Positions 35,176-45,426 of a stretch of 64,000 nt of DNA are shown here, piece by piece. The stretch comes from Bacteroidaceae bacterium. Its GTDB lineage: Bacteria > Bacteroidota > Bacteroidia > Bacteroidales > Bacteroidaceae. Location of the stretch: contig JAFUVE010000006.1 in the NCBI GenBank assembly GCA_017483765.1, positions 1 to 64,000 of the forward strand. Reading direction: 5' to 3'. Position numbers and translations under genes: made by a program. The first letter of the stretch is position 1; each line of letters starts with the position of its first letter. The notes under the pieces were generated by a model. It ran no database searches and was not told the origin of the DNA. It saw nothing but the letters and a program-made list of their open reading frames with translations.

Positions 35176-36579
35176 TTATTCGCAGAACAAGTCGTCAAGC
35201 AAAACGTTGTTCTGAACCAAATTGATGGAATATTCGTTCTGCTTCAAAGGATATGTGGTCACCATGGCAATGTAAATGCCTTTGCGCTTTTTCATCGCCG
35301 TTTTCAGACAACTGATTTTTTCTCTCAGTTTTTCTGCTGTTGTTTTATTTATGCTATAAGGCTCGTCTGTGAACTTCATCTCACATAACGTTACGATTTG
35401 GTCTCCACGGTCAATCACCATGTCGATTTGCGCTTCTGGGCTGTAATATGAGAATGTGTTCGTGCTGATCCCTGATATGCCCAATGCTTTCTTTATCTGG
35501 TGTTGATGGCTCATGCACAGACGTTCGAAAGATAAACCGCACCATGTGTGATAAGTGGAGGTTCCTTGCAAGTGCATCCAGTTGGATGTGTCGAATGAAG
35601 GACCGTTTTTGAGAAAATTATGGTAGAAAAGACTGAAGTAATCGATGAGCTGGTAGGTGAACGTCACATTGCCTATCGTTTTGTATTTTCGGATAAAACC
35701 GCATTGCTCCAGTTCTTCCAGGCGACGGGAGAGCCCGCCACCGTCGCTCACTTTGGTGTGGTGGATAATTTCCTCACGGGTATATCCGCTCTTCTTTTTT
35801 GCCAACGTCTCTACGATTCGTAGGTATTCTTCAGATTTTTTGAATAGTGACGCATAAAGGTTCTGGTATTCATCCTCAAGCAATGCAGTCTCTGAGAAAA
35901 ATAATGCATCGACATTCTGAGCCAGGCTTTTGCTTTTGTCAAGCATGTCAAGATAATAGGGGATGCCGCCTAGAATCATGTAACATTCTGCGGTCATCTT
36001 GTTTTCCCAGTTGATTCCCTTTGACGAGAGGTAGGCTTTTGTCTCAGCCAAGTCGAAAGGTGCTATTTTCATCTTGAACGTAAGTCTGTTGTGAAGCCCA
36101 CCATGATTTCTTACGATATTTTTCACCAGCCATGAGGCTGCTGAACCGCAAACAATCAGCAGGATGTCGTGGCGGGCGGATGCCCATGAATTCCAAAACA
36201 GCTCCAGTGCTTTTACAAAACTGGATTTTGGGGTGTCCATCCAAGGCAGCTCGTCTAAGAATATGACTTTCCGCTCCTTTTTGCTTTTTGTGAGAAGTTG
36301 CTCAAGTGCATGGAACGCATCAAACCAATCCTTTATTTCTTTCCCGTCAATTGAGTCGTCGTATTGTCTGATGGAATTCCTGAAGTTAACCAGTTGCTCC
36401 ATTCTGTCTCCTTTTGCTATGCCTGTTGCGCTGAAAGCAAACTGATTCTGAAAATATTCCCTGATCAGGTAGGTTTTGCCGACGCGACGACGGCCATATA
36501 CCATGAGGAATTCAGAGCGGTTTGAGTTAAACAGCCTCTGCAATGATTCTTTTTCTGTTTTTCTTCCAATAATTTCCAT
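35176..36579 (-). CDS. AAA ATPase with C-terminal PD-(D/E)XK-like nuclease domain (DUF234 type), copy 1
   Basis: This 467-aa protein has an archaeal-type ATPase domain with Walker A YGRRRVGKTYL (Lys35) and Walker B VIFLDELPWMD, a winged-helix middle part (about 290-350), and a DUF234-like C-terminus. In the last part SPEAQIDMVIDRGD and CEMKF supply the D...ExK pattern of restriction-like nucleases. I choose the ATG at 36579 because a TAnnTTTG motif lies 22 bases upstream, inside the longer open frame that reaches 36828. Its role is unknown; such genes are frequent and mobile in Bacteroidales. A paralogue lies at 49.4-50.8 kb. Confidence 0.8.
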   Translation of the reverse strand: MEIIGRKTEKESLQRLFNSNRSEFLMVYGRRRVGKTYLIREYFQNQFAFSATGIAKGDRMEQLVNFRNSIRQYDDSIDGKEIKDWFDAFHALEQLLTKSKKERKVIFLDELPWMDTPKSSFVKALELFWNSWASARHDILLIVCGSAASWLVKNIVRNHGGLHNRLTFKMKIAPFDLAETKAYLSSKGINWENKMTAECYMILGGIPYYLDMLDKSKSLAQNVDALFFSETALLEDEYQNLYASLFKKSEEYLRIVETLAKKKSGYTREEIIHHTKVSDGGGLSRRLEELEQCGFIRKYKTIGNVTFTYQLIDYFSLFYHNFLKNGPSFDTSNWMHLQGTSTYHTWCGLSFERLCMSHQHQIKKALGISGISTNTFSYYSPEAQIDMVIDRGDQIVTLCEMKFTDEPYSINKTTAEKLREKISCLKTAMKKRKGIYIAMVTTYPLKQNEYSINLVQNNVLLDDLFCE

Positions 36580-36600
36580 AATAATTCTTATTTTTGGCTG

Positions 36601-36608
36601 CAAAGGTA
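36601..36608 (-). promoter_or_regulatory. -7 motif TACCTTTG for ATPase copy 1
   Basis: This matches TAnnTTTG on the minus strand, 22 bases before the chosen start codon. Confidence 0.6.
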
Positions 36609-36621
36609 CGAATTTTATGCA

Positions 36622-36694
36622 AAACCGCCAAAAATATATGCTATATTTGGCGGTTTGGGGTAAAAAATGATGGCATTCCGCCAAAAATAATATA
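36622..36694. repeat. CCGCCAAA hairpin and third copy upstream of ATPase copy 1
   Basis: AAACCGCCAAA (36622-36632) faces its complement TTTGGCGGTTT (36646-36656) with TATA/TATA flanks and a short loop. A third forward copy, CCGCCAAAAATAATATA, lies at 36678-36694. The motif sits where the -33 region and operator of the ATPase promoter would be. Confidence 0.7.
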
Positions 36695-37369
36695 TTTGTG
36701 GCATGCCCGATTCGTTGCTGTTTTGGAAGAACTCTGCTGAAACATATCTGCCACTGGCTTCTTTTATCCTTCTTTTTGTTGTTTTTCCGCCTATTCACGA
36801 CTCCTTCTCTTTCACATGGCAAATGCATTATTTTACCTTCTCAATCCAACCTTACACCAAATGGATGAAATGGATGATGGTGTTTTGCCTTTTTTCTTTT
36901 ATCTTTGCCACGAAGAAAAAAAAGTTGCCCGTAAATATGCGATAGTCAGATTTGTTTCATAAATTTGTCGCGTCATCGCATTTTGGTGGCAGACATATCA
37001 GCAAGCGTTAGCAAATCCCCGCCTGTGAATCTCGACAATTCATCCCTGTGCAATCGGACAAGCGAACGCCATACTTCATTATATGTATATGTGTGCTTTC
37101 TCTGCGCATGTATCTTTCTGTGGTGTGGGCGACTTTTCTTATTCTTTGCACAGCCTGTCGTAGCCTCTTTGAGGAATAAGACGGGTCGACTCACCATTTT
37201 TTTTTAATTCGAAATAATTTGATATTCTCAAAACACACGACCAGAAAAAAGAATCCAACTATCATAAACAAGAATAATTACATTCCTCCAACAGTCTCTC
37301 TTATCAAACAATATTTTTGTAAAATAGTGAAAATTTCGCAAAAATGCTAATTTTTTCAAATAAAATGAT
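36695..37369. other. Spacer without a supported gene
   Basis: The short open frames here have no recognisable family or signal. A TATCTTTG motif at 36900-36907 points rightward but leads only to a two-codon frame. I see no RNA gene. Confidence 0.4.
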
Positions 37370-37377
37370 TATCTTTG
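37370..37377 (+). promoter_or_regulatory. -7 motif TATCTTTG for higBA
   Basis: This exact TAnnTTTG match lies 23 bases before the higB start. Confidence 0.6.
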
Positions 37378-37400
37378 CGGTGTGAATTGTATTATAAACA

Positions 37401-37718
37401 ATGAATGTTGAGTTTGAAAATTCGTCTTTAGCTGAACTTTACGAGTTTGGTGCAACCAAAGACCACAGATACAACCGACTCTCAAAGGATATCGTAAAGC
37501 GCTATGTGAAAGTAGTGAATTTCTTAAGAGCAGCCCGGCGCATAGAAGATCTGTTTCTTATCAAGTCTCTTCATTATGAGAAAAAGAAGGGAGACTTAAA
37601 TGGTGTGGATGTGGTTTGGATAAACGACCAGTATCGTTTGTTGTTCCGAAGTTCCCCAGATGAGGCAGGAATTATCGTAAACGCCTTGATTTTTGAAATA
37701 TCTAAACATTATGAGTGA
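37401..37718 (+). CDS. higB: HigB-type toxin of a type II toxin-antitoxin pair
   Basis: HigB toxins are RelE-fold, ribosome-dependent mRNA endonucleases. The protein has 105 aa, basic and compact, with the family features DLFLIKSLHYEKKKGDLNG and WINDQYRLLFR near residues 50-90. The toxin gene comes first, as is typical of higBA. Its last 8 bases overlap the antitoxin gene, so translation is coupled. Confidence 0.85.
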   Translation: MNVEFENSSLAELYEFGATKDHRYNRLSKDIVKRYVKVVNFLRAARRIEDLFLIKSLHYEKKKGDLNGVDVVWINDQYRLLFRSSPDEAGIIVNALIFEISKHYE

Positions 37719-38076
37719 TAAAACTTTGACTCCATTTGTTGCGACCCATCCTGGAGAAATGATACGGGATGAACTGAAAGAACGTGGCATGACGCAAAAG
37801 CAACTGGCCGATCAGACAGGAATCAAACCTTCCGTGCTGAGCGAAACCATAAACGGCAAGCGAGGTGTCTCAGTCAATATGGCTGCCGCGTTGGAGAAAG
37901 CACTTGGCATACCGGCTGAAGTCTGGTTGAATCTGCAGGCGCAGTACGACCTTGACACAGCCCATATTGCAGAACGCAGTAATCAAAAAGAAACGGTGCC
38001 GGTTACGATACCGGTTCGGGACCATAATCTTCTGAAAGAACTTGCCAGGAAGTTCGGATGGGTATGTGCCTTTTAG
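37711..38076 (+). CDS. higA: HigA-type antitoxin (XRE helix-turn-helix)
   Basis: The start at 37711 overlaps the toxin stop in ATGAGTGA; a TTG 18 bases earlier is less likely. This 121-aa protein opens with HPGEMIRDELKERGMTQKQL, the HigA/VapI N-terminus, and has a full XRE-type helix-turn-helix (about residues 15-70). The tail after residue 90 probably binds the toxin. It should neutralise HigB and repress the operon. Confidence 0.88.
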   Translation: MSDKTLTPFVATHPGEMIRDELKERGMTQKQLADQTGIKPSVLSETINGKRGVSVNMAAALEKALGIPAEVWLNLQAQYDLDTAHIAERSNQKETVPVTIPVRDHNLLKELARKFGWVCAF

Positions 38077-38119
38077 GCTGATGCCGGTCCAGACTTTGTC
38101 AAAGAATCAATTCTGTCAG

Positions 38120-38156
38120 TGCCACCGACAAAATGTCATACATGACATCGGTGGCA
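38120..38156. promoter_or_regulatory. Inverted repeat upstream of groES
   Basis: TGCCACCGA (38120-38128) faces TCGGTGGCA (38148-38156), with an inner TGTCA/TGACA pair, followed by TATTTTTTG. It may be the terminator of higBA, an operator of the heat-shock operon, or both. It is not a CIRCE element. Confidence 0.55.
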
Positions 38157-38215
38157 TATTTTTTGCGTAATTGGTTTTCGGAAAAAACAATAAATCAAAT
38201 AAAAACATTACGATT

Positions 38216-38488
38216 ATGAACATTAAACCATTAGCAGACAGAGTTCTGATTCTTCCTGCTCCGGCAGAAGAAAAGACCATCGGCGGTATCATCATCCCTG
38301 ACACCGCTAAAGAGAAACCCCTTCAGGGTGAGATTGTTGCCGTAGGTAACGGTACGAAAGACGAGGAAATGGCTCTGAAAGTGGGCGATCAGGTGCTCTA
38401 TGGCAAGTATGCCGGCACAGAGCTGGAATACCAGGGCGTGAAATATCTGATTATGCGCCAGAGCGACGTTTTGGCCGTTCTCGGATAA
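38216..38488 (+). CDS. groES: Co-chaperonin GroES
   Basis: GroES is the cap of the GroEL chamber. The ATG at 38216 gives the usual N-terminus ([14 protein letters not shown]) and 90 aa; the frame extending 15 codons further upstream is not family-like. The mobile loop lies near [18 protein letters not shown]. It is followed by groEL after 52 bases. Confidence 0.96.
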   Translation: MNIKPLADRVLILPAPAEEKTIGGIIIPDTAKEKPLQGEIVAVGNGTKDEEMALKVGDQVLYGKYAGTELEYQGVKYLIMRQSDVLAVLG

Positions 38489-38534
38489 TTTTTTTATGAG
38501 GTAAACGAAAAAAACAGAAACACTTAAAATTTAA

Positions 38535-40169
<1,635 letters not shown>

Positions 40170-40203
40170 TTCCCGACTCGCAGATTTGTACAACATCATT
40201 TAG

Positions 40204-40243
40204 AAAGCAAAAGCCGCTGAATCGATTCAGCGGCTTTTGCTTT
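40204..40243 (+). terminator. Terminator of groES-groEL
   Basis: AAAGCAAAAGCCGCTGAATC pairs perfectly with its complement around a central ATCGAT, ending in TTTTTT. It is a near-perfect 40-base palindrome. Confidence 0.9.
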
Positions 40244-40260
40244 TTTGGGGGCTTGCTAGA

Positions 40261-40325
40261 CTGAAAATTTGAAGTGCTACTCCAAATATTCTTGTAAAAT
40301 TTGAAGTGCTACTCCAAATTTTCAG
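40261..40325. repeat. Two direct repeats inside an inverted repeat, before the sigma gene
   Basis: AAAATTTGAAGTGCTACTCC begins at 40264 and again at 40296, each continued by AAAT. The block is bordered by CTGAAAATTTG (40261-40271) and CAAATTTTCAG (40315-40325), which are inverted. Each unit is itself a near palindrome (TTTGAAGT / ACTCCAAA). Confidence 0.75.
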
Positions 40326-40419
40326 TTTTTTTCTTGCGCACTTGTGAAAAATATTCTTTTTTTTAAATCTTTTTCTACATTTTTCCGTCTTTACAATATA
40401 TGCTATTTAATCATGAATA

Positions 40420-40427
40420 TATCTTTG
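40420..40427 (+). promoter_or_regulatory. -7 motif TATCTTTG
   Basis: This exact TAnnTTTG match lies 14 bases before the sigma factor start at 40442. Confidence 0.5.
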
Positions 40428-40441
40428 TTTGAATTAATACA

Positions 40442-40918
40442 ATGAACAAGATTACAGAATTGATACATGAGAACCGCTCCTCGCTAATGAGATATGCCTG
40501 CTATCGGCTGGGCGATGCTGATGATGCAAAAGATGTTGTGCAGGATCTCTATCTGAAACTTTACAGCAGATATTCAGAAGACGGTAGTGGGGATGTGAAA
40601 AACTGGAAACACTATGCGTTTCGAACATTGTCGAATCTATGCGCCGACCGTCTCCGTTCGGCAGAGAGGCAGGCGACCTTACATTTTGATGAACATTTTG
40701 ATGTTGCTGATATACCAGACGAGGACAATGAGGCGGATATTACCCGAATCACTCAGTTGCTTGCTACTATACCAAAGGAACAGGCGGAAGTAATTCGGCT
40801 GAGAATCTATGGCAACAATAGTTTTGCTGAAGTCGCTGCAATCCTTTCGCTTCCGCTGTCCACAGTGAAGTCCCGGTTTCTCTATGGCTTGGAGAAAATC
40901 CGTCAGGCTATGAAATAA
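40442..40918 (+). CDS. ECF-type RNA polymerase sigma factor
   Basis: This 158-aa ECF sigma factor shows region 2 (CYRLGDADDAKDVVQDLYLK, about residues 20-40) and region 4 (LATIPKEQAEVIRLRIYGNN then SFAEVAAILSLPLSTVKSRF, about 108-150). It is followed 27 bases later by a zinc-finger anti-sigma-like gene, its probable inhibitor. The unusual repeats just upstream may be its own binding site. Confidence 0.9.
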   Translation: MNKITELIHENRSSLMRYACYRLGDADDAKDVVQDLYLKLYSRYSEDGSGDVKNWKHYAFRTLSNLCADRLRSAERQATLHFDEHFDVADIPDEDNEADITRITQLLATIPKEQAEVIRLRIYGNNSFAEVAAILSLPLSTVKSRFLYGLEKIRQAMK

Positions 40919-40945
40919 TGAATTACCCTTTAAATGTGTTGAATT

Positions 40946-42238
40946 ATGAACTGTAAAGAATTTAAAAACAAGGTGGCTGATTTGTTTGACACAACCATAG
41001 ATTCCCACGTCATGGCAGAATGTCAGAATCATATTGACAGCTGCCCGGACTGTAAGGCTTATTATGAAAACATTAAAGCCGCCTTTGAATCGCTTCAGCC
41101 TGCAGGAAGAAACGATTCTGCCCAATTCGTGAAAACTAATGGGAGGAAGAAACGAACAGCCTTTTGGAAAACCATTGCCGCGGCTGCTTCGGTGATACTG
41201 GCAGTAGGACTTCTTTCCGCTCTTTTATTTTCCTCTCCGGCAAAAGCAGAGACCAATGATTTGCTTTTCTTTGAACAGTCCATCAGCAGTATACGTGAAG
41301 CCATTGATTGCCGTATGAAGGTGGATGTGCGGACAACCCCTTATGAGAACTTTCGGTTTTACGACCCGAAGGCTGATTTTCTGACGATGGACGTGCTTCT
41401 ACTGTGGCAAGACGGCTCCATGTGTTACAGAGTGGAGAAACCTGGTGGTCGAGTGGTGGTGTTTGATGGTTGCAACCAGTATATGTGGATTCCTGGTATC
41501 TTGTATCTGAAAGGTACTGCTGAGTCTAATTTCCTGGAAGATTTTAATAATCTTCTGTTTCCAGACCGTCTGCTTTTGATGCAAAAGTCGGCAGTGGAAT
41601 TTTCGGATGCGAACAAAGTGACGAGAATAGAGTCGGACTCGACAGTGACACTTCGTTTTGAGGGAAAGAAAAAGAACGGTGACCTCCGTCAGTTGCTTCG
41701 CACTGGCAAGATGGACGACTGTGATGTGGTAATTGAGAACGTATTCTCTAAAGATGATCATTTATTGAGGTCGTTGAAACTCTGGGTTGTGGATGATGGC
41801 CGTCAGACGTTGCTTGTGGATATGGCCCACATATCTTACAACGTGCAGCTCAGCAAGGATGAAGTGACAAAACTGCCTGACGTGCCCGAAAGCCAGTGGA
41901 ATAAGGGAGATGCGAATGTGCAGGATGTGGACCGGTTAGCCCGTTTGCAACAGGAAACGCCAGAAGAGGCTGCACAGCGAATTGTCAATGCATTCATATC
42001 GGGACAGATGGAGACAGCGCAGGAGGCCCTGTGCTATTACAAAGTGTTGTTCGCAGAGATACACCGAAAATTCAAGGGGTGCAGAGCTACTGATTTCAAG
42101 GCGAGAAAGTCGGATGATTATGCCGGAGTTTATGTGTTCTATGTGCTCACCAACCCTGACGGCAGCCAGGAAAACATGCATATATCAGTCCGCAAGGACA
42201 ATCCACAGCATATCTGGATTGCAGATGGTGGAATATGA
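40946..42238 (+). CDS. Zinc-finger anti-sigma factor with periplasmic domain
   Basis: The cytoplasmic N-terminus has the anti-sigma zinc motif His29-x3-Cys33-x2-Cys36 (HIDSCPDC) with Cys3 nearby. One membrane segment spans about residues 72-92. The periplasmic part (about 95-430) has a LolA/LolB-like beta-rich region (YDPKADFLTMDVLLLWQDGS, VFDGCNQYMWIPG) and a charged C-terminal domain. Such proteins hold an ECF sigma factor at the membrane until an envelope signal arrives. It lies directly after the sigma gene. Confidence 0.8.
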   Translation: MNCKEFKNKVADLFDTTIDSHVMAECQNHIDSCPDCKAYYENIKAAFESLQPAGRNDSAQFVKTNGRKKRTAFWKTIAAAASVILAVGLLSALLFSSPAKAETNDLLFFEQSISSIREAIDCRMKVDVRTTPYENFRFYDPKADFLTMDVLLLWQDGSMCYRVEKPGGRVVVFDGCNQYMWIPGILYLKGTAESNFLEDFNNLLFPDRLLLMQKSAVEFSDANKVTRIESDSTVTLRFEGKKKNGDLRQLLRTGKMDDCDVVIENVFSKDDHLLRSLKLWVVDDGRQTLLVDMAHISYNVQLSKDEVTKLPDVPESQWNKGDANVQDVDRLARLQQETPEEAAQRIVNAFISGQMETAQEALCYYKVLFAEIHRKFKGCRATDFKARKSDDYAGVYVFYVLTNPDGSQENMHISVRKDNPQHIWIADGGI

Positions 42239-42302
42239 ATTAAACCAGACCCATTCTTTTTTGTAATAGTGGCATAAAGCGTATGACAATATATGCCACA
42301 AA

Positions 42303-42336
42303 AAAGCAAGCCGCCTGTGATTTGGCGGCTTGCTTT
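42303..42336. terminator. Bidirectional terminator between anti-sigma gene and tyrS
   Basis: AAAGCAAGCCGCC (42303-42315) pairs perfectly with GGCGGCTTGCTTT (42324-42336). On the minus strand it is followed by TTTTTTG, the better terminator side, for tyrS. Confidence 0.85.
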
Positions 42337-42372
42337 CATATTGTTGTTGTGTCAGTCTCTTTGAGCCAGTGA

Positions 42373-43668
42373 TTATTTCGCGATAATCAGGAAGTATTTT
42401 TTCTTGCCTTGCTGGATGAGCAGGTATTTGCCATCGAGTAGGTCATCGGTTGTGAGCGTGAGGTTCGGGTCAGAGATCTTCTCCTTGTTGATGCTCACGC
42501 CACCACCCTGGGTCATCTTGCGCATCTCACCCTTTGAAGGGAACACCGTTGTGCTCTCTGTCGCAAGGTCGATGGCTTTCACACCGTTCTCAAAAAGGCT
42601 CTTGTCCACTTCAAAGTGTGGCACTCCGTCGAAGATGTCGAGCAGTGTCTGCTCGTCGAATTTCAGCAGCGACTCTTTCGTGGATTTTCCGAAGAGCACG
42701 TTGGATGCCTCGAGGGCCATCTCGTAGTCTTCCTGGGAGTGAACCATGACGGTCACTTCCTGTGCCAGACGCTTCTGCAGCACGCGGCGGCCAGGATCCT
42801 GGTCGTGCTCTGCGATGAGTGCGTCGATTTCCTCCTTAGGCAGTGAAGTGAAGATCTTGATGTAGCGCTTCGCGTCCTCGTCTGCGGTGTTGAGCCAGAA
42901 CTGGTAGAAGATATATGGAGATGTGCGGGTACGGTCGAGCCAGATGTTGCCTTTCTCTGTCTTGCCGAACTTGCGTCCGTCGCTCTTGGTGACAAGCGGG
43001 CAGGTGAGTGCGAAACATTCCTTGCCCGACATACGGCGTATCAGCTCAGAACCGGTGGTGATGTTGCCCCACTGGTCGGCGCCTCCGAGCTGCAGACGGC
43101 AGTTGTTGTGCTCGCTCAGGTAGTAGAAGTCGTAGGCCTGCAGCAGCTGGTAAGTAAACTCGGTGAATGAAAGACCATCGCGTGCCTCGCCGTTCAGACG
43201 CTTTTGCACGGACTCCTTCGCCATCATGTAGTTCACGGTGATGTGCTTGCCCACGTCGCGCGCGAAGGCCAGGAAGGTGAAGTCCTTCATCCAGTCGTAG
43301 TTGTTGACAAGCTCAGCTTTGTTGGGCGCGTCGCTCTCGAAATCGAGGAACTTGCTGAGCTGTGCCTTGATGCATTTCACGTTGTGTGCCAGCGTTGCCT
43401 CGTCGAGCAGGTTGCGCTCCTGACTTTTTCCCGACGGGTCGCCAATCATGCCGGTGGCACCTCCGATGAGGGCGTATGGCTTGCCGCCGCAACGCTGGTA
43501 GTGGCGGAGCATCATCACGCCGCACAGGTGTCCGATATGGAGGGAGTCGGCGGTCGGGTCAATGCCTAAGTATGCCGACACGTTCTTCTCCTTTTCCAGG
43601 AGCTCCTCTGTGCCCGGCATCATCTGGTGGATCATTCCACGCCATTCTAGTTCTTTTACGAAATTCAT
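42373..43668 (-). CDS. tyrS: Tyrosyl-tRNA synthetase
   Basis: This class I synthetase charges tRNA-Tyr. The HIGH motif is exact (His44-Ile-Gly-His47). The KMSKS counterpart is KFGKTEKG near residue 232, the bacterial TyrRS variant. A C-terminal S4-like RNA-binding domain covers the last 80 residues. The length of 431 aa is standard. Confidence 0.96.
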   Translation of the reverse strand: MNFVKELEWRGMIHQMMPGTEELLEKEKNVSAYLGIDPTADSLHIGHLCGVMMLRHYQRCGGKPYALIGGATGMIGDPSGKSQERNLLDEATLAHNVKCIKAQLSKFLDFESDAPNKAELVNNYDWMKDFTFLAFARDVGKHITVNYMMAKESVQKRLNGEARDGLSFTEFTYQLLQAYDFYYLSEHNNCRLQLGGADQWGNITTGSELIRRMSGKECFALTCPLVTKSDGRKFGKTEKGNIWLDRTRTSPYIFYQFWLNTADEDAKRYIKIFTSLPKEEIDALIAEHDQDPGRRVLQKRLAQEVTVMVHSQEDYEMALEASNVLFGKSTKESLLKFDEQTLLDIFDGVPHFEVDKSLFENGVKAIDLATESTTVFPSKGEMRKMTQGGGVSINKEKISDPNLTLTTDDLLDGKYLLIQQGKKKYFLIIAK

Positions 43669-43671
43669 TGT

Positions 43672-43760
43672 ATTTTTAGTTTTTAGTTTTCAGTTTTCAG
43701 TGAAGTTACCCTGAGTTTTCTTTTTAGTTTAAAGTTGAAAGTTTAATGTTTAATGAAATA
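43672..43760. repeat. AGTTTTCAG-type low-complexity spacer upstream of tyrS
   Basis: TTTTTAGTTTTCAGTTTTCAG-like words and later AGTTTAAAG words fill this spacer, as in the spacers near 29.5, 32.6 and 61.7 kb. It also holds GAAGTTACCCTG, a variant of the word found twice near 61.75 kb. Confidence 0.6.
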
Positions 43761-43829
43761 TTAGTGATTTCAGATGATATGATTATTTGAAAAAGTAACT
43801 ACACTTTTCGCTATTCACTTTTCACTTAA

Positions 43830-44921
43830 TCAGTTGATTTTTGCGATGGTGGCGTTGAAATAGTCGGGGTCGCCTGTCACTTCCTTGATGACCTTGATGA
43901 AGGGCGGGAAATGGATTTCATTGCCGTCTTTGGTTCCTGCGATTTCCAGAATGTTGAGGTTGTCGTCGCGCTCAAGGAAGGTGTCGAGCTCGAAATATTG
44001 CTTCTCCCACACGAATGTCTTGCGGAGTTTCTGTATGGTCTGCCGGCTTGTGTCTGCCTGCTGCAGCATGGTGACATACTGATATGGGGATATTTTACGC
44101 TCGGTCTCGATACATTCATCGTCCGACACCTGGGTCTTAGTGCGCAGAGTGTAGACGTAGCTTCCGTCCCATCCCCGCTTTCTGAGTCTCACGGTGGAGC
44201 CTGGGTCCGACTTGAGGTAGGTCTGGGTGATTTCGCTGTCGGTGGTCTCTGGCAGCTCTCCCGTCACGTCGACGAGGAAATAGCGCTGCACTTCGTTGAG
44301 TGCCGGCAGGCCCATCACGACTGAAATCTCCTTGATGACGGCTTTGATTTTGTTCTCGAAGTCACGGCTGTTGTCTATGATTCTGAGATGTGGATGCCCG
44401 TTCCATGCGGATATGAGCTTGATGTCGAGCATACGGGCTGTCTTCACGTCCTCGCTGCGTGCGGCGTTGGTGGCAGTGGTGTAGAACTCTTCGGCCCCGT
44501 TGGCTGCGCTGACCAGATGGAGGACTGCGTCGTAGCGTGAGTCGCGCAGTTGGATGGTGTTGGTGCCGATGTCGTTCATCAGCGCCTGCCATGTCTCCTC
44601 TGGCAAGTAGGTGGAGATGTCCATGGTGCCTCGGTCGCAGACGACGATGGATGGCTTTCCGCATTTCCTGGCGATGTCCATGAAGCGGTCCTCAATGTGC
44701 ATCTGCATCAGCAGTGTGGCCTTCTCAGCCTCGTAGTGGTACTGCCGGTCGTCGGTCAGGTAGTTCACTCCTGCCTGGATGCAGATGGTTGGTATTTCAG
44801 GCAGCGTGAACACCTGATAGCCAAGTCCTGTGAAGTGCTCGATGATGCGCACGAGCGCCGTGGTCTTGCCGGCACAGGGCCCGCCTGTGAGCACGATTTT
44901 CGTGATGTCGTTTTTGTTCAT
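43830..44921 (-). CDS. P-loop ATPase fused to a CYTH domain
   Basis: I start at the ATG at 44921, 27 bases after a TAnnTTTG motif. The 363-aa protein has an AAA_28-type P-loop domain with Walker A GGPCAGKTT (Lys19), DRGTMD and a Lys/Asp-rich lid (about 1-190). A CYTH triphosphate-tunnel domain follows from about 195 (RYFLVDV, TVRLRKRGWDGSYVYTLRTK, ETERKISPYQY, FELDTF). CYTH domains bind or cleave triphosphates such as thiamine triphosphate or polyphosphate. The fusion resembles thymidine-kinase-like or RNA-ligase-like proteins in shape. Its substrate is not clear. Confidence 0.8.
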   Translation of the reverse strand: MNKNDITKIVLTGGPCAGKTTALVRIIEHFTGLGYQVFTLPEIPTICIQAGVNYLTDDRQYHYEAEKATLLMQMHIEDRFMDIARKCGKPSIVVCDRGTMDISTYLPEETWQALMNDIGTNTIQLRDSRYDAVLHLVSAANGAEEFYTTATNAARSEDVKTARMLDIKLISAWNGHPHLRIIDNSRDFENKIKAVIKEISVVMGLPALNEVQRYFLVDVTGELPETTDSEITQTYLKSDPGSTVRLRKRGWDGSYVYTLRTKTQVSDDECIETERKISPYQYVTMLQQADTSRQTIQKLRKTFVWEKQYFELDTFLERDDNLNILEIAGTKDGNEIHFPPFIKVIKEVTGDPDYFNATIAKIN

Positions 44922-44947
44922 GTAGCTGGTTGCATGTAATCGGACTG

Positions 44948-44955
44948 CAAAGTTA
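44948..44955 (-). promoter_or_regulatory. -7 motif TAACTTTG
   Basis: This exact minus-strand match lies 26 bases before the chosen start of the ATPase-CYTH gene. Confidence 0.6.
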
Positions 44956-45063
44956 CGAATATTAATTAACATTTGAAAATTAATTCAAATGATAATGCAG
45001 TTTTTTGATTATGAAAGCCTTGGCTTCAGCCTGTCTGGGGCGTTTCTGCCTGTCTGAGTCATC

Positions 45064-45255
45064 CTATCTCAGGCGTTGCTTGAAATCGGAGAGTGCCGCT
45101 GACTTCTGCTCGTCTGTGATGTCCGGGAAATAGGTGTCCAGGATGTCCTTGAATGCTTGCTCAGCCTTTGCACGCATCTGTGCCTTGCCGGCTCTCAGCC
45201 CTGCCGAGAGTTCGTTCTTGGGCAGCAGTGCACGGTTGAAGTTTCCGTCGCTCAT
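45064..45255 (-). CDS. Small conserved hypothetical protein, 63 aa
   Basis: This charged, helical cytoplasmic protein contains two helices (about residues 20-45 and 48-63: AGKAQMRAKAEQAFKDIL and DEQKSAALSDFKQRLR). It has no recognised domain. The coding sense is supported by codon pattern and a clean start after GGGGGA-type sequence. It is probably a small Bacteroidales-specific protein. Confidence 0.55.
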   Translation of the reverse strand: MSDGNFNRALLPKNELSAGLRAGKAQMRAKAEQAFKDILDTYFPDITDEQKSAALSDFKQRLR

Positions 45256-45320
45256 GGGGGATTTTTTTTATAGATGGTCTGGATATTCTAGATGCTCTAG
45301 CAATAAACCTCAAATTTCAA

Positions 45321-45380
45321 TTCTCGTGCAAGCGAGAGCAGAATGAAGCTCGCTTCAATTATGCCGAGCGTAGCCGAGAA
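45321..45380. repeat. Dispersed GC-rich element, copy C
   Basis: Read on the minus strand: CTCGGCTACGCTCGGCATAA, then GAAGCGAGCTTC and CTCTCGCTTGCACGAG. It contains several small hairpins (GAAGC/GCTTC, CTCG/CGAG). It is related to copies A and B near 1.37 and 21.7 kb. Confidence 0.5.
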
Positions 45381-45426
45381 TCATGTCAATAAATTTCAAA
45401 CCTCAAATTTCAAACCTCAAATTATA

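Noticed and set aside
36703..36945. 80-codon frame as a membrane protein
   Set aside because: No signal, no family, and it is low-complexity AT-rich sequence overlapping the repeat region of the ATPase gene.
38120..38156. CIRCE element of the HrcA type
   Set aside because: The arms do not match the CIRCE consensus TTAGCACTC/GAGTGCTAA.
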